Shown here: piece by piece, positions 7,616-17,171 of the stretch
Layout: each line of letters begins with the position of its first letter
Position numbering within the stretch: the stretch's first letter is position 1
Source of the DNA: Prolixibacteraceae bacterium
GTDB taxonomy: Bacteria > Bacteroidota > Bacteroidia > Bacteroidales > Prolixibacteraceae
Assembly: GCA_028377305.1 (NCBI GenBank)
Contig: JAONJW010000022.1
Span: forward strand, 1-37,704
Length of the DNA stretch: 37,704 nucleotides
Direction of reading: 5' to 3'
The notes under the pieces: model-generated
The model's database searches: none
What the model saw: the letters and a program-made list of their open reading frames with translations, nothing else
What the model was told of the DNA's origin: nothing
Translations under genes and position numbers: made by a program

Positions 7616-8608
7616 ATGAGTCAAAAGAAGCAAAGCAGGGTGATCGGAATAGGGAATGCTTTAGTAGATGAGATTACTTTGTTGATGGATCCTTCTGTGT
7701 TACAGAAATTTAATTTAATCAAGGGGAGTATGACCCTCGTAAATAAGGAGCAATCTCAGGTTATTCATCAGGAGACTAAAAAGAATTCAAAAAAAATTAC
7801 TTCTGGAGGATCTGTTTCTAATGTAGTAGGTGCTTTGGCATCTTTGGGAGTAGAAACGGGCTTTGTTGGATCTATAGGGAATGATGAACTCGGGTCGTTT
7901 TTTGTGGACTCTTTGTCTTCTATTGATGTATCACTTTTTTTGAAAAAGAACTCATCCATGACAGGTTTAGCCATCTCGTTGGTGACTCCTGATGGAGAGA
8001 GAACGTTTGCTACTCATCTTGGAGCAGCAGCACTCCTTGAGGCAAAGGATATCCGAAGAGAGTTTTTTGATGGATTTGATATATTCATGATAGAGGGGTA
8101 CCTGGTACAAAACCATGATTTAATTAAGGAAGCGGCAAAAGTTGCTCATGACCTAGGATTAAAAGTTGCGATTGATTTGGCAAGTTTTAATGTGGTGTCT
8201 GAAAATTTAGAGTTGTTGACGACTTTAGTTGGTGATTATGTTGATATTGTTTTTGCAAATGAAGAGGAGGCAAGAGCTTTTGTTGGGAAAGAGCCTCGTG
8301 AAGCCATTGATTGTATCGCCGCGATGGTTGATGTGGCTGTGGTGAAGATCGGCGCAGAGGGGGCTTATGTGAGCCAGCAAGGGCAGTGTTATCATGTGCC
8401 TACCTTGTCGAACAATGTAGTGGATACTACAGGAGCAGGTGATTATTTTGCCGCTGGTTTTTTATATGGGCTTTCTCATGGGTTGAATTTAGAGCGTTGT
8501 GGGTATGTTGGCTCTCTATTGGCATCTAAAGTAATTGCAGTTACAGGAGCCCATTTGGAAGATCGTATGTGGAGACAGATTAAAAGAGAGTTGATTTTAT
8601 TACAATAG
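7616..8608 (+). CDS. PfkB/ribokinase-family kinase, adenosine kinase-like
   Basis: The 330-residue protein begins RVIGIGNALVDE, the opening strand of adenosine-kinase-type PfkB kinases. The Gly-Gly substrate motif (SGGSVSN, about 63-69) and the C-terminal PfkB signature DTTGAGD (270-276) are both present; the last Asp is the catalytic base and GAG forms the anion hole. It should phosphorylate a nucleoside or sugar 5'/6' hydroxyl with ATP in the cytoplasm. Adenosine is the best guess from overall similarity to Bacteroidota proteins labelled adenosine kinase, but the substrate cannot be read from sequence alone. An upstream TTG at 7607 is in frame; the ATG at 7616 is preferred because it fits the promoter spacing. 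The gene is monocistronic and ends at a terminator shared with cysS. Confidence 0.9.
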   Translation: MSQKKQSRVIGIGNALVDEITLLMDPSVLQKFNLIKGSMTLVNKEQSQVIHQETKKNSKKITSGGSVSNVVGALASLGVETGFVGSIGNDELGSFFVDSLSSIDVSLFLKKNSSMTGLAISLVTPDGERTFATHLGAAALLEAKDIRREFFDGFDIFMIEGYLVQNHDLIKEAAKVAHDLGLKVAIDLASFNVVSENLELLTTLVGDYVDIVFANEEEARAFVGKEPREAIDCIAAMVDVAVVKIGAEGAYVSQQGQCYHVPTLSNNVVDTTGAGDYFAAGFLYGLSHGLNLERCGYVGSLLASKVIAVTGAHLEDRMWRQIKRELILLQ

Positions 8609-8662
8609 TATATATATTGGATCCTATGATTGTATGGGAATAGGTATCTCCGTATAGAGATA

Positions 8663-8694
8663 AAAAAAAGCGGTTGATTACAACCGCTTTTTTT
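8663..8694. terminator. Bidirectional terminator between the PfkB kinase and cysS
   Basis: A 14-bp perfect stem (A7-GCGGTTG at 8663-8676 and CAACCGC-T7 at 8681-8694) with an ATTA loop has T-runs in both directions. It serves both convergent genes. Confidence 0.92.
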
Positions 8695-8697
8695 GTT

Positions 8698-10167
8698 TTA
8701 TTGAATATGCCATTCGGCACCATCCTTCGTATCTTTGATTACTAGTCCAGCATCTTTCAGTTGGTTACGTATCTTGTCAGATGTAGCCCAATCTTTATTG
8801 GCTTTTGCTTCCGATCGGATCTCTAACAGAAGGTCCATAACATTGGATAACACCTCTGCTTGCTGGTCTCCTTCGGCGCATGTTTTGAATCCTAATATAT
8901 TGACTGCTAAGGCATGGAATAGATCCCTGAGTGAGTCAATGTCTTCTTGTGTCGCTTTTTGTGATCCCTCTTTGATTAGGTTAATTGTTTTCACCCCGTC
9001 AAAAAGATGTGCGATCAAGATTGGTGTATTTAGATCATCGTTGATTGCTTCGTAGCACTTATTCTTTAAACCTGTGATATCCACTGTTGAACTCTTGCTT
9101 GGTGTAAGTAGTTCAATGTTTTGAATGGCTTGCATTAGTCTTTGATACCCCTTCTCAGCAGCTTGAAGCGCACTGTTAGAGAAGTCAAGAGGACTTCTGT
9201 AGTGGGCCTGAAGAATGAAGAAACGGATAGTCATCGGATCGTATGCTTGCTCCAATAGCTCATGCTTTCCTTCGAATAGCTGGTCCAGTGTAATAAAGTT
9301 TCCTAGGGATTTTCCCATCTTCTGTCCATTGATGGTGATCATGTTGTTATGCATCCAGTAGTTAACATGACCATGTCCATGACAAGCTTTGGCTTGTGCA
9401 AGTTCTGCTTCATGATGTGGGAACACAAGGTCCATACCACCACCATGAATATCGAATCGATCTCCAAGATATTTAGAGCTCATTGCATTACATTCGGTGT
9501 GCCATCCAGGGAATCCTTCTCCCCAAGGTGATGACCATCGCATGATATGCTCTGGCTGTGCGCTCTTCCACAGTGCAAAGTCTAAGCCAAAGTTCTTCTC
9601 CATTTGACCGTCAAGCTCTCTTGTGTTAACAAGCATATCTTCGATCTTACGCCCCGAGAGTTCACCATAGGTATGGTCGCCAGCATATTTTCTTACATCG
9701 AAGTATACCGAACCATTATTTACGTAGGCGTAACCTTTGTCAATTAGTTTCTGAATAACTTCAATCTGTTCGATGATATGTCCTGTTGCTGTTGGCTCAA
9801 TACTTGGAGGAAGAACATTTAGATCGTTCATGTTTTTGTGGTAACTATTGGTATATTGCTGTACCACTTCCATTGGTTCCAATGCGTCAAGCTTTGCTTT
9901 TTTTGCAATCTTATCTTCTCCTTCATCTGCGTCATTTACAAGGTGTCCTACGTCAGTAATATTTCTTACATAGCGCACCTTAAACCCAAGATGTTGAAGA
10001 TATCTGAAAAGGATATCAAATGTGATGGCAGGTCTAGCATGACCTAGATGGGCATCGCCATAAACTGTAGGTCCACATACATACATTCCTACTTTATCCT
10101 GATGGATTGGTTGAAATGCTTCTTTCTTACGAGAGTGTGTATTATAAATGACAAATTTGCTGTCCAT
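8698..10167 (-). CDS. cysS: Cysteinyl-tRNA synthetase
   Basis: The 489-residue class Ia enzyme charges tRNA-Cys in the cytoplasm. It carries the zinc ligand and HIGH-type motif at its N-terminus ([17 protein letters not shown]31 and HLGH 40-43). It also has [10 protein letters not shown] and HHEAELAQ (further zinc and Cys-binding residues), the KMSKS-type loop (KMGKSLGNF), and a C-terminal helical DALR-type anticodon region. The longer frame starting at 10236 would add 23 residues that do not fit the family. The ATG at 10167 gives the normal N-terminus ([14 protein letters not shown]), and a TAATTTTG box 27 bases before it lies inside that extension, which argues for 10167. Length is normal. 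Confidence 0.97.
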   Translation of the reverse strand: MDSKFVIYNTHSRKKEAFQPIHQDKVGMYVCGPTVYGDAHLGHARPAITFDILFRYLQHLGFKVRYVRNITDVGHLVNDADEGEDKIAKKAKLDALEPMEVVQQYTNSYHKNMNDLNVLPPSIEPTATGHIIEQIEVIQKLIDKGYAYVNNGSVYFDVRKYAGDHTYGELSGRKIEDMLVNTRELDGQMEKNFGLDFALWKSAQPEHIMRWSSPWGEGFPGWHTECNAMSSKYLGDRFDIHGGGMDLVFPHHEAELAQAKACHGHGHVNYWMHNNMITINGQKMGKSLGNFITLDQLFEGKHELLEQAYDPMTIRFFILQAHYRSPLDFSNSALQAAEKGYQRLMQAIQNIELLTPSKSSTVDITGLKNKCYEAINDDLNTPILIAHLFDGVKTINLIKEGSQKATQEDIDSLRDLFHALAVNILGFKTCAEGDQQAEVLSNVMDLLLEIRSEAKANKDWATSDKIRNQLKDAGLVIKDTKDGAEWHIQ

Positions 10168-10193
10168 ATCGTTGACAATTTCTTTTAGAACTA

Positions 10194-10201
10194 CAAAATT
10201 A
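10194..10201 (-). promoter_or_regulatory. -7 box (TAATTTTG) for cysS
   Basis: On the minus strand TAATTTTG fits TAnnTTTG, with TTG (CAA at 10224-10226) 22 bases upstream. A second match, TATCTTTG, lies at 10241-10248. Either would place the transcript start upstream of the ATG at 10167. Confidence 0.5.
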
Positions 10202-10387
10202 TAAATATTAGGGAAATAGACGTCAAAAAGTGGCAATTTCCAAAGATAGATTGTTATCTATTTAGATGGTAAATGCGTTTCTCTACATAGATTTGATTCT
10301 TTCGTGTGCCAAAAACAATAAAGTGTAGTTTTAACAGTTTATTTTATGAGTATCGTGATTAATTTGTGCAGGTAACGCAAAACATAT

Positions 10388-13300
10388 ATGTCTAAAAATA
10401 GAGTTCAATATATATACGTCTTAATTCTTGTGGGCACCTTCTTCTTTTTTTATGGTTGTGGAACAACTCATAATACCGCCTTGTCAAGAAGATTTCAGAA
10501 TATGACATCTCATTACAATGTCTACTACAATGGTAAAACAGCATATGATACTGGTATCGAGAGTGTGAAGCATGATTTTGTGCTTGACTATAGTATTCCT
10601 TTGCCTGTTTTTATTGAAGATATTCCCGAAGCGAGAGGTGGGGCTACTAGCTATTTTAAAAAGGCAATCACAAAGTCGGATAAGCTTGTTAAGAAGCATT
10701 CCATTAAGGTGAAGCCCAAAAAGGGTAGTGGTGATGCTGCATTTATGAAAAGAGGAGAGTGGAACGACTGGGTGGATAATGCTTATCTGCTAAAAGGGAA
10801 AGCATTATACTGTAGTGGAAAGATCGAGGATGCTCAGTTTGTTTTTCAGATGATGATACAAAAATATCCATATAGTGAGGTGTTGGATGAAGCAAAACTA
10901 TGGATTGCAAGATCGTTTTTTTCTCAAGGAGAAGATGAGGAGGCAATTGTATATCTACAAAAACTAGAGGCTAATAAAGGTTTATCTAAAGCTGTTCGTA
11001 GGGATATTTCATTGGTTTGGACCGATTATCAGATTAAAGAGGATAATTATGGTGCAGCCATTACTAGATTAGAGAATGCATTAAAGTTTTCGATGTCGAG
11101 TGCGGATCGAAGAAGGTATAACTTTCTGTTGGGGCAGCTTTATGCTTCATTCGACAGAAAAACAGAAGCAGTCAAGTGTTATAAAAAGGTGCTGGGAATG
11201 AACACCCCATATCGTATGTCTTTTTATGCAAGGATTGGGATCTATGAACTAGATAACAACAATAGAGAGTTGAAAAAGTCAAAGCGTTTTTTCGGTCGAC
11301 TGCTTAGGGATGAGAAGAATGAGGATTTTAAAGATCGCATCTATTTTGCTCTGGGTAATATTTACTGGGAGCAGAATGAAGAAGATATTGCCATTGATTA
11401 TTACAGAGAGTCTGTGAGTTTGTCTGAGTCGAATCCTACCCAGAGAGTGGAGTCTTCATTAAGATTGGCAGATATATACTTCGATAGGAAGCAATATAGA
11501 AATAGTCAAGCTTATTATGATACAGCAGTGACTGTTATTCAATCTAATTACCCGAATGCTGACGATATTCGACGAAGGGCTAAGTTTTTGACTGCTCTGA
11601 CAGAAAATCTGCAAGTGATTGAAACTCAAGATAGCTTACAGAATCTAGCGGGTGTTCCTAAGGATGTTTTGGATAAGAAGATCGCAGGTTGGATCAAGCA
11701 GGAGAGAAAAAGACAGCGAGAAGAGATGCTTCGCAAACAAAATCAGCAGCAGAATGATTTGGATAACACCTTCTTTCGTAATAATGCTCAAATGAGTTTG
11801 GCGCAACAAAGTTCTCCTAAAACTAGTAATTGGTACTTCTATAATCCATCTACTGTCGCATCGGGAAAAGCTAGTTTTAGACAAATATGGGGAAAGAGAA
11901 GCCTGTCTGATAATTGGAGAAGGTCTGATAAATCTCAGGTTGAGGAGGGCTTTGGTGATGATATGCAGAATGCACAAGATGGAACAACTGAGGGAGACGA
12001 TATCGTTCAAGAGAAGCAATTGACTCCATTAGATGGGGCTTATTATACAAAAGATATTCCTCGGAATGATTCTATGTTTGTTGCATCAGATAAGAAAATA
12101 TGTGTGGCAGCTTATAATGCTGCTCGCATTTATGGAGAGGACTTAGGTGATGTGACCGCCTCGTTGGAGATGTTTGACCTTTATTTGAGAAAGGTCTCTG
12201 ATCCGCAATTAAAATTAACTGCTCTTTATTATGCCTATGATTTGTCTAAAAGAGCGGGGCGTACAAGTGAAGCGAATGCGTATAAAGGAAGGATTTTGAA
12301 TGGTTATGGTGATACTCGTATTGCGATGTACCTGCGTAATCCTGAGTCTTTTGATTCGATACTGAAATCGCGTCAAAAGCAAGAAGAGTTATATTCTAAA
12401 TCAGTTGTTGCATTGAGACTCGGACAGTATGATAAGGCAGCGTCTTATAGTCGTGAAATTGTAAACAATCCACAAGATTCAACATTACTTCCAAAAGCCG
12501 CTTATATCCAAATGGTTTCTGTCGGAGCACAAAAGGGAAGTATTTATCTTGAAGGTTCGATAAAAGAGTATAAAACAAAATATCCAAACTCAGTATTAAT
12601 GTCTAGGGTGCTTCGATTAGAGAAGTTGGTGGCGGAGCAATCGTTGAAAGACTATACTACAATGGTACAAAATGGGTATATCAACACAGAGATACAAAAT
12701 CAAGAAGTGTTTGGATCTAATGCAGGAGAGTTTGTGGATCAAAAGTTCGAGAATATCGATGATACCTTCTTCTATTATGTTATTGAGATAGGAGCATCCT
12801 TGACAGCAGACCTTAATAGATTACGTTTTGATGTGGCACACTTTAATATTGACTTCTTTCCAGAAGATGATTTTGATGTGGACATTGAGAAACTAAATGA
12901 ATCTACTAATTTGATTGTGGTTAGAACCTTACCTAATAAGGATTTCTCGAAGATATACTTGAATGCAATCACACACCAAAAAAGGGTATTTAGTAGTTTG
13001 CATGGAACTAACTTTAAGAACTATGTGATTTCGTCAAAGAATTTTAGAACGATAAAGGAAGATAAGAGATCTTTAGACTATCAAAAGTTCTTTATTCGTA
13101 GTTTCGCTCTAACGGTGGATGGTGCATCTATAACAGATCAACAAGTTGGTGTGGATCCGATGGTTTTACTGAAGGAATTGGAGACTCAAAAACAGAACCC
13201 TGAACCTCAAGGTGAATATGTTGCTGTGGATACAGAAAAGGTGAAGTTGGGTGAGACAAAAGTAGAGGAGGTTACACTGCCTGAAGGTCCTAGTACGAAG

Positions 13301-13912
13301 GATGTTGCAGAAGAGAGAGATGTTCCTGTAGTGAGTGATGAAACTCGAATGGAGGAGCCATCAGTAGCTGAATTGCTTGATAAAAAGCTTAAAGAAAAGT
13401 CGACCGATAATTCTGTAAAGAATACATCAATGACAGTCGAAGGGTCGGCTGCAGCTGCAGTGGTTAAAGTGTCCGATGAGGTTGGAAATATTGAAGAGAA
13501 AAAAGATGTTGTTCAAACGAAGGAAGAAGAGAAGTTATATACCAATAGAGAAGATATTCGTTTTGCTGTTATTTTCATAGTAAAAAAGGATGTGAGAATC
13601 ATGAATAAGGTTAGACAACAGCTAATGTTGGCAAATATTAAAGATCTTAATAAACGAACATATAAAGTGACTGCTGAATCTTACGATGCAACTTCTAGTA
13701 TGGTGGTTGTAAAAGGTATGTCAAATTATGCTAAAGTACTGGATTATGTCAAATCTTTAAAAGATACCAAACGCTATAAGGAGTCAATTATAGGTTTAGT
13801 CGACGATGTGATGGTTATCTCAGAAGAGAACCTTAGAAGATTGAATAATAGCAAGAAAATGAAGCTGTATAGAACCTTCTATCACAATGAAAATATGCCA
13901 GTGCTGAAATAA
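10388..13912 (+). CDS. porW: PorW/SprE-type TPR lipoprotein of the type IX secretion system
   Basis: The 1174-residue protein has a lipoprotein signal (FFFFYGC, lipidated C24). The conserved N-terminal block of PorW/SprE follows (NTALSRRFQNMTSHYNVYYNGK). Tandem tetratricopeptide repeats lie from about residue 125 to 420 (VDNAYLLKGKALYCSGKIEDA, then YNFLLGQLYASFDRKTEAVKCYK and later units) and more repeat-like helices near 570-720. An acidic, low-complexity Glu/Val/Lys/Thr segment at about 925-1050 precedes a conserved C-terminal domain (YTNREDIRFAVIF to the end). PorW/SprE is an outer membrane lipoprotein needed for T9SS secretion, thought to link the PorV shuttle system and translocon. The next gene is porX, 71 bases on and probably cotranscribed. 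A TTAATTTG box (10359-10366, one mismatch) may be the promoter. The protein seems long for the family, largely because of the acidic insert. Confidence 0.9.
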   Translation: MSKNRVQYIYVLILVGTFFFFYGCGTTHNTALSRRFQNMTSHYNVYYNGKTAYDTGIESVKHDFVLDYSIPLPVFIEDIPEARGGATSYFKKAITKSDKLVKKHSIKVKPKKGSGDAAFMKRGEWNDWVDNAYLLKGKALYCSGKIEDAQFVFQMMIQKYPYSEVLDEAKLWIARSFFSQGEDEEAIVYLQKLEANKGLSKAVRRDISLVWTDYQIKEDNYGAAITRLENALKFSMSSADRRRYNFLLGQLYASFDRKTEAVKCYKKVLGMNTPYRMSFYARIGIYELDNNNRELKKSKRFFGRLLRDEKNEDFKDRIYFALGNIYWEQNEEDIAIDYYRESVSLSESNPTQRVESSLRLADIYFDRKQYRNSQAYYDTAVTVIQSNYPNADDIRRRAKFLTALTENLQVIETQDSLQNLAGVPKDVLDKKIAGWIKQERKRQREEMLRKQNQQQNDLDNTFFRNNAQMSLAQQSSPKTSNWYFYNPSTVASGKASFRQIWGKRSLSDNWRRSDKSQVEEGFGDDMQNAQDGTTEGDDIVQEKQLTPLDGAYYTKDIPRNDSMFVASDKKICVAAYNAARIYGEDLGDVTASLEMFDLYLRKVSDPQLKLTALYYAYDLSKRAGRTSEANAYKGRILNGYGDTRIAMYLRNPESFDSILKSRQKQEELYSKSVVALRLGQYDKAASYSREIVNNPQDSTLLPKAAYIQMVSVGAQKGSIYLEGSIKEYKTKYPNSVLMSRVLRLEKLVAEQSLKDYTTMVQNGYINTEIQNQEVFGSNAGEFVDQKFENIDDTFFYYVIEIGASLTADLNRLRFDVAHFNIDFFPEDDFDVDIEKLNESTNLIVVRTLPNKDFSKIYLNAITHQKRVFSSLHGTNFKNYVISSKNFRTIKEDKRSLDYQKFFIRSFALTVDGASITDQQVGVDPMVLLKELETQKQNPEPQGEYVAVDTEKVKLGETKVEEVTLPEGPSTKDVAEERDVPVVSDETRMEEPSVAELLDKKLKEKSTDNSVKNTSMTVEGSAAAAVVKVSDEVGNIEEKKDVVQTKEEEKLYTNREDIRFAVIFIVKKDVRIMNKVRQQLMLANIKDLNKRTYKVTAESYDATSSMVVVKGMSNYAKVLDYVKSLKDTKRYKESIIGLVDDVMVISEENLRRLNNSKKMKLYRTFYHNENMPVLK

Positions 13913-13983
13913 AAAGAGATTCATATTAGTTTCTCAACTAGACTCTTTCTATATTGTTAGATGAATCATAAAAGACTTGAGAT

Positions 13984-15528
13984 ATGAAGATATTATGGGT
14001 AGATGATGAGATTGAAATGTTAAAACCTCATATCATTTTTCTAACAACAAAAGGATATGAAGTGGAGGTGGCTACCAATGGTTATGATGCAATTGATATG
14101 ATCAAGGAGCAGCGTTTTGATATTGTCTTTTTGGATGAGCATATGCCAGGGATAACAGGATTGGAGACACTCCCTTTAATAAAAGAACAGGATGATTCTA
14201 TCCCCGTGGTTATGGTTACGAAGAGTGAGGAGGAGAATCTGATGGAAGAGGCATTGGGCTCTAAAATCGCTGATTATCTTATCAAACCTGTACGACCATC
14301 CCAGATGCTTCTTTGTCTTAAGAAAGTACTAGAGAACCAACGATTAGTATCAGAAAAGATTACGACCGATTATCGACAGTCTTTTATGGAGTTATCTGAT
14401 CAGATCAATGCCTGTGAAGATATTGAAGATTGGAAACGTCTGTTTGTGAAGCTAGAGAAGTGGGAGGTGGAGCTATCTGATGGAGGAAATAATACAATGG
14501 ATGAAGTCCTATCGATGCAAATGAAAGAGGCCAACCAGGCTTTCTTTAAGTTTGTACAGAGGAATTACAAGGATTGGCACAATGCAGGAATCCATAACTT
14601 CTCCCTCAATTCGGTGAATGCAATATCAAAAGGTGTTTTCCCTCTTTTAGATGAGTCGAAGAAGGTGTTTATGTTAGTTATTGACAATCTAAGATTTGAT
14701 CATTGGTTGGCATTAAAAGATCTTATACAAACGAATTATAGTGTTGTTCGTGAAGATGTTTGTTGCAGTATTCTGCCTACAGCAACCATGTATGCGCGTA
14801 ATAGTCTTTTTGCTGGATTAACACCAAATCAAATTGCTACCCTACATCCTGATTGTTGGGTTAGTGAAGATGAGGAAGGATTTAAAAATCTACACGAGGA
14901 GACGCTGCTACATCATCAACTTGAACGTTATAAGAGAGAAGAACGTGTTCAATTCATAAAGGCTTCTAATGCGACAACAGGTGGTAAGGTGATGGAGCAT
15001 TACTCTAAAATAAAACAGTCCGATTTTTCTGTTCTTGTGATAAATTTTATCGATATGATCTCCCATGCTAGAACAGATATGGAGATGATTAAAGAACTTG
15101 CAAGTGATGAGGCTGCTTTTAGATCTTTGGCAAAGAGTTGGTTTGAACATTCTCAATTAAAAGAGCTTTTAGAGAAATTATCCGAAGACAATATTCACGT
15201 AGTCTTAACTTCAGATCATGGAACAACAAGGGTAAAGAATGCCGTAAAAATCCAAGGAGAGAAGAATACGAATACGAATCTAAGATATAAGCTGGGGCGT
15301 AATTTGAAGTACCCTTCTAAAAATGTTTATGAAATAAATCGCCCGAATGATATCGGTTTACCCCACCCACAAGTATCTACAAAATACATCTTTGGTAAGC
15401 CGTCAGATTATTTTGTATACAAGAATAATTTTAGTCAGTTTTCATCTACTTACTTTGATACTTTTCAACATGGTGGCATTTCTCTAGAGGAGATGTTGGT
15501 GCCATTTGTAGTCCTTAGTCCGAAATAG
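13984..15528 (+). CDS. porX: PorX: response regulator with PglZ domain, type IX secretion regulator
   Basis: Of 514 residues, the first about 120 form a receiver domain with the acidic pair D7/D8, phospho-acceptor D51 (FLDEHMPG), switch T79 and K101 (YLIKP). A helical linker follows, then a PglZ domain of the alkaline phosphatase superfamily from about residue 200. Visible metal and active-site residues are D234 (MLVIDNLRFD), Thr in SILPTATMY (about 266-268), D357/H361 (NFIDMISH) and D411/H412 (TSDHGT). A C-terminal His sits in FDTFQHGG. In Porphyromonas gingivalis PorX works with the sensor PorY and the sigma factor SigP to control T9SS genes, and its PglZ domain has phosphodiesterase activity on oligonucleotides. 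No DNA-binding domain is present. All catalytic-looking residues are kept here. No sensor kinase is encoded in the window. Confidence 0.95.
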   Translation: MKILWVDDEIEMLKPHIIFLTTKGYEVEVATNGYDAIDMIKEQRFDIVFLDEHMPGITGLETLPLIKEQDDSIPVVMVTKSEEENLMEEALGSKIADYLIKPVRPSQMLLCLKKVLENQRLVSEKITTDYRQSFMELSDQINACEDIEDWKRLFVKLEKWEVELSDGGNNTMDEVLSMQMKEANQAFFKFVQRNYKDWHNAGIHNFSLNSVNAISKGVFPLLDESKKVFMLVIDNLRFDHWLALKDLIQTNYSVVREDVCCSILPTATMYARNSLFAGLTPNQIATLHPDCWVSEDEEGFKNLHEETLLHHQLERYKREERVQFIKASNATTGGKVMEHYSKIKQSDFSVLVINFIDMISHARTDMEMIKELASDEAAFRSLAKSWFEHSQLKELLEKLSEDNIHVVLTSDHGTTRVKNAVKIQGEKNTNTNLRYKLGRNLKYPSKNVYEINRPNDIGLPHPQVSTKYIFGKPSDYFVYKNNFSQFSSTYFDTFQHGGISLEEMLVPFVVLSPK

Positions 15529-15550
15529 AAAATCACATATGGAAATATAG

Positions 15551-15576
15551 GAGGTGTTTCATGGTGAAGACATCTC
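15551..15576 (+). terminator. Stem-loop after porX, possible terminator
   Basis: GAGGTGTTT pairs with AGACATCTC-type bases (9 bp including two G-T pairs) 22 bases past the porX stop. The downstream bases (TTATATCT) are only moderately T-rich, so it may be a weak terminator or an RNA-processing stem. Confidence 0.38.
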
Positions 15577-16244
15577 TTATATCTATTGACTCTTCAAGGT
15601 GTTATAATTATATACGAGACCTTTTTTTGTTTATTTTTATTTCGAATATTGATTAAGAAATATATCTGGGCAAAACTATTCAATATCTGTACTTTTCTTC
15701 ATAAATATTAGTATTATTAGGTATATTATTGCCATAATTTAATTGTCTTCTGTCAATAATTGTGTATATTTATTTAAATTAACGTAAAGTTAACACATTT
15801 TCATTAGGGTGTTTTTACCTCTCGTTTTATATCCATTTTATCACTGCTGTCATATCTAGTCATGAGAAAATTATCTTTCATATTAAATAAATAATAGTAT
15901 GACATAATAATGTTTTGCTGTAAATTATCTTGAAGTAGTAGTTCTTTTATTATTCTTATTGTTGTTTCTGTTTTCATTCTTTATGTGTTGATAATGAGGG
16001 TTATATGTTTGATTATTGTGGTTTGTGTATTGTGGTCGTTTTATATGATTTTAGCCTTCGTTTTTTTGTGATATCAATATGACATAGTGTTTAAAAATGG
16101 TGACAAAGTGTAAAATAGATTTATGTCTTCTTATGACACCGTATTTTGTGTTCTGTCCTACTCTAGATCATCTATAGCATTAAAATGGTGATTAATCATT
16201 TCAAAAATTATTACAACTTAATGAGACTATAACATCCTTTTATA
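15577..16244. other. Very AT-rich region upstream of the secreted-protein operon
   Basis: Almost 700 bases have no reading frame worth calling on either strand. A perfect 10-bp palindrome TGATTAATCA lies at 16189-16198, about 50 bases upstream of the promoter, and TTAAC-N5-GTTAA occurs near 15780. The length of this region upstream of the operon leaves room for regulator sites, but I cannot assign one. Confidence 0.4.
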
Positions 16245-16276
16245 TTTGTTTAGTATAATGTGAAAATATATGTTTG
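16245..16276 (+). promoter_or_regulatory. Promoter of the T9SS secreted-protein operon (TTTG-N20-TATGTTTG)
   Basis: TTTG at 16245-16248 and TATGTTTG at 16269-16276 are both exact matches to the Bacteroidota -33 and -7 elements at the correct 20-base spacing. Start of transcription would be near 16283, giving a leader of about 75 bases. A second -7-like box (TATATTTG, 16241-16248) overlaps the -33 element. Confidence 0.65.
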
Positions 16277-16359
16277 TGATGTGAGATTATGATGAAATAG
16301 AGGTGTCGCAACGTATTTATACTATCGTTTAAATAGAGGGTTGTTACTAGAATTTAGTT

Positions 16360-17142
16360 ATGAGAAATGGATTAATAAAAAATATAAGGCTTTTGCTCCT
16401 GTGGGTTACTTTGAGTAGCTCTTTGAGTGTTTTGGGGCAAGGTCTTTCCTCATCACTAAATGAATTGCCATCAGGTACGAGAGGAGCAAAAGACACTCCG
16501 TTAGTATGTACCAAAGGAAAGACAAATACTTTCTCTATTGATGCATCCACTGGTTATGATTTGGATGCAAATGACTATAAAAATGATAAAATAAGATGGA
16601 CTGTTTTAGGAGGAGTGATAACCACTGGGTTGACTAGTACCAAAGAAGAGATTCTAAATGTAAGCAGTAGATCTTCTATTACAGTGAAATGGACAGAGAG
16701 TGCTGATGTTGATAATGGTCATGTCGATGTGAAACAAACAAGTAGGGACAATAGTGGTCAAGAGCATTGTAGTGCTGTGACTTCTAGGTTCTATATTCGG
16801 TTGAACACCCAGCCAGTTATTAGTGGTTTTGTCCAAGTTAATCTCGATAAATGTACTGGTACTAATGGAAGATGGAATCCAGATACAACATTTGACTTTA
16901 GTGGGGTTTCCGTTTCAGATGTTGATGGAGATGTAATTACCCGACGATATAAGATAATTAATGAAATGAATGGGAGTGAGGTGTTCGAAAGTGATGTGAG
17001 TGTGACTCCGCCAACTTTAGGAGTTGGGAGATATCAAGTCATTTTGATCGTTAATGATGGACATTGTAGTGTTCAAAGCAGCGTTGTTTATACACTAATA
17101 GTGAACAAGACTCCTTCTCCGAGTGAAATAAACTATAGATAG
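16360..17142 (+). CDS. Secreted protein with PKD/Ig-like modules, first gene of the T9SS-linked operon
   Basis: The 260-residue protein has a signal peptide (hydrophobic 11-26, cut near VLGQG). I do not recognise a named family. The mature part appears to be two beta-sandwich modules. The first (about 50-150) shows CTKGKTNTFSID, a core Trp (IRWTVLGG, W80), a Val/Trp strand (SITVKW) and a Cys near its end (QEHCSAVTSRFYIRL), the pattern of a PKD-like domain. The second (about 155-255) has SVSDVDGDVITRRYK and ends GRYQVILIVNDGHCSVQSSVVYTLIV, again a PKD/cadherin-like finish. It has no T9SS sorting domain and no lipobox. Four further secreted proteins and a PorP/SprF homologue follow with 19-29 base gaps. 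A structural subunit of a surface assembly is the best inference. Confidence 0.8.
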   Translation: MRNGLIKNIRLLLLWVTLSSSLSVLGQGLSSSLNELPSGTRGAKDTPLVCTKGKTNTFSIDASTGYDLDANDYKNDKIRWTVLGGVITTGLTSTKEEILNVSSRSSITVKWTESADVDNGHVDVKQTSRDNSGQEHCSAVTSRFYIRLNTQPVISGFVQVNLDKCTGTNGRWNPDTTFDFSGVSVSDVDGDVITRRYKIINEMNGSEVFESDVSVTPPTLGVGRYQVILIVNDGHCSVQSSVVYTLIVNKTPSPSEINYR

Positions 17143-17171
17143 AAAGTGCAACGGCAAAATACAAACAACTT

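Noticed and set aside
10168..10236. Upstream start for cysS
   Set aside because: The added 23 residues do not belong to cysteinyl-tRNA synthetases, and the likely promoter lies within them.
15577..16244. Search for a small RNA, riboswitch or CRISPR in the long AT-rich gap
   Set aside because: No repeat array, no conserved riboswitch core and no strong terminator that would end a small RNA could be seen.
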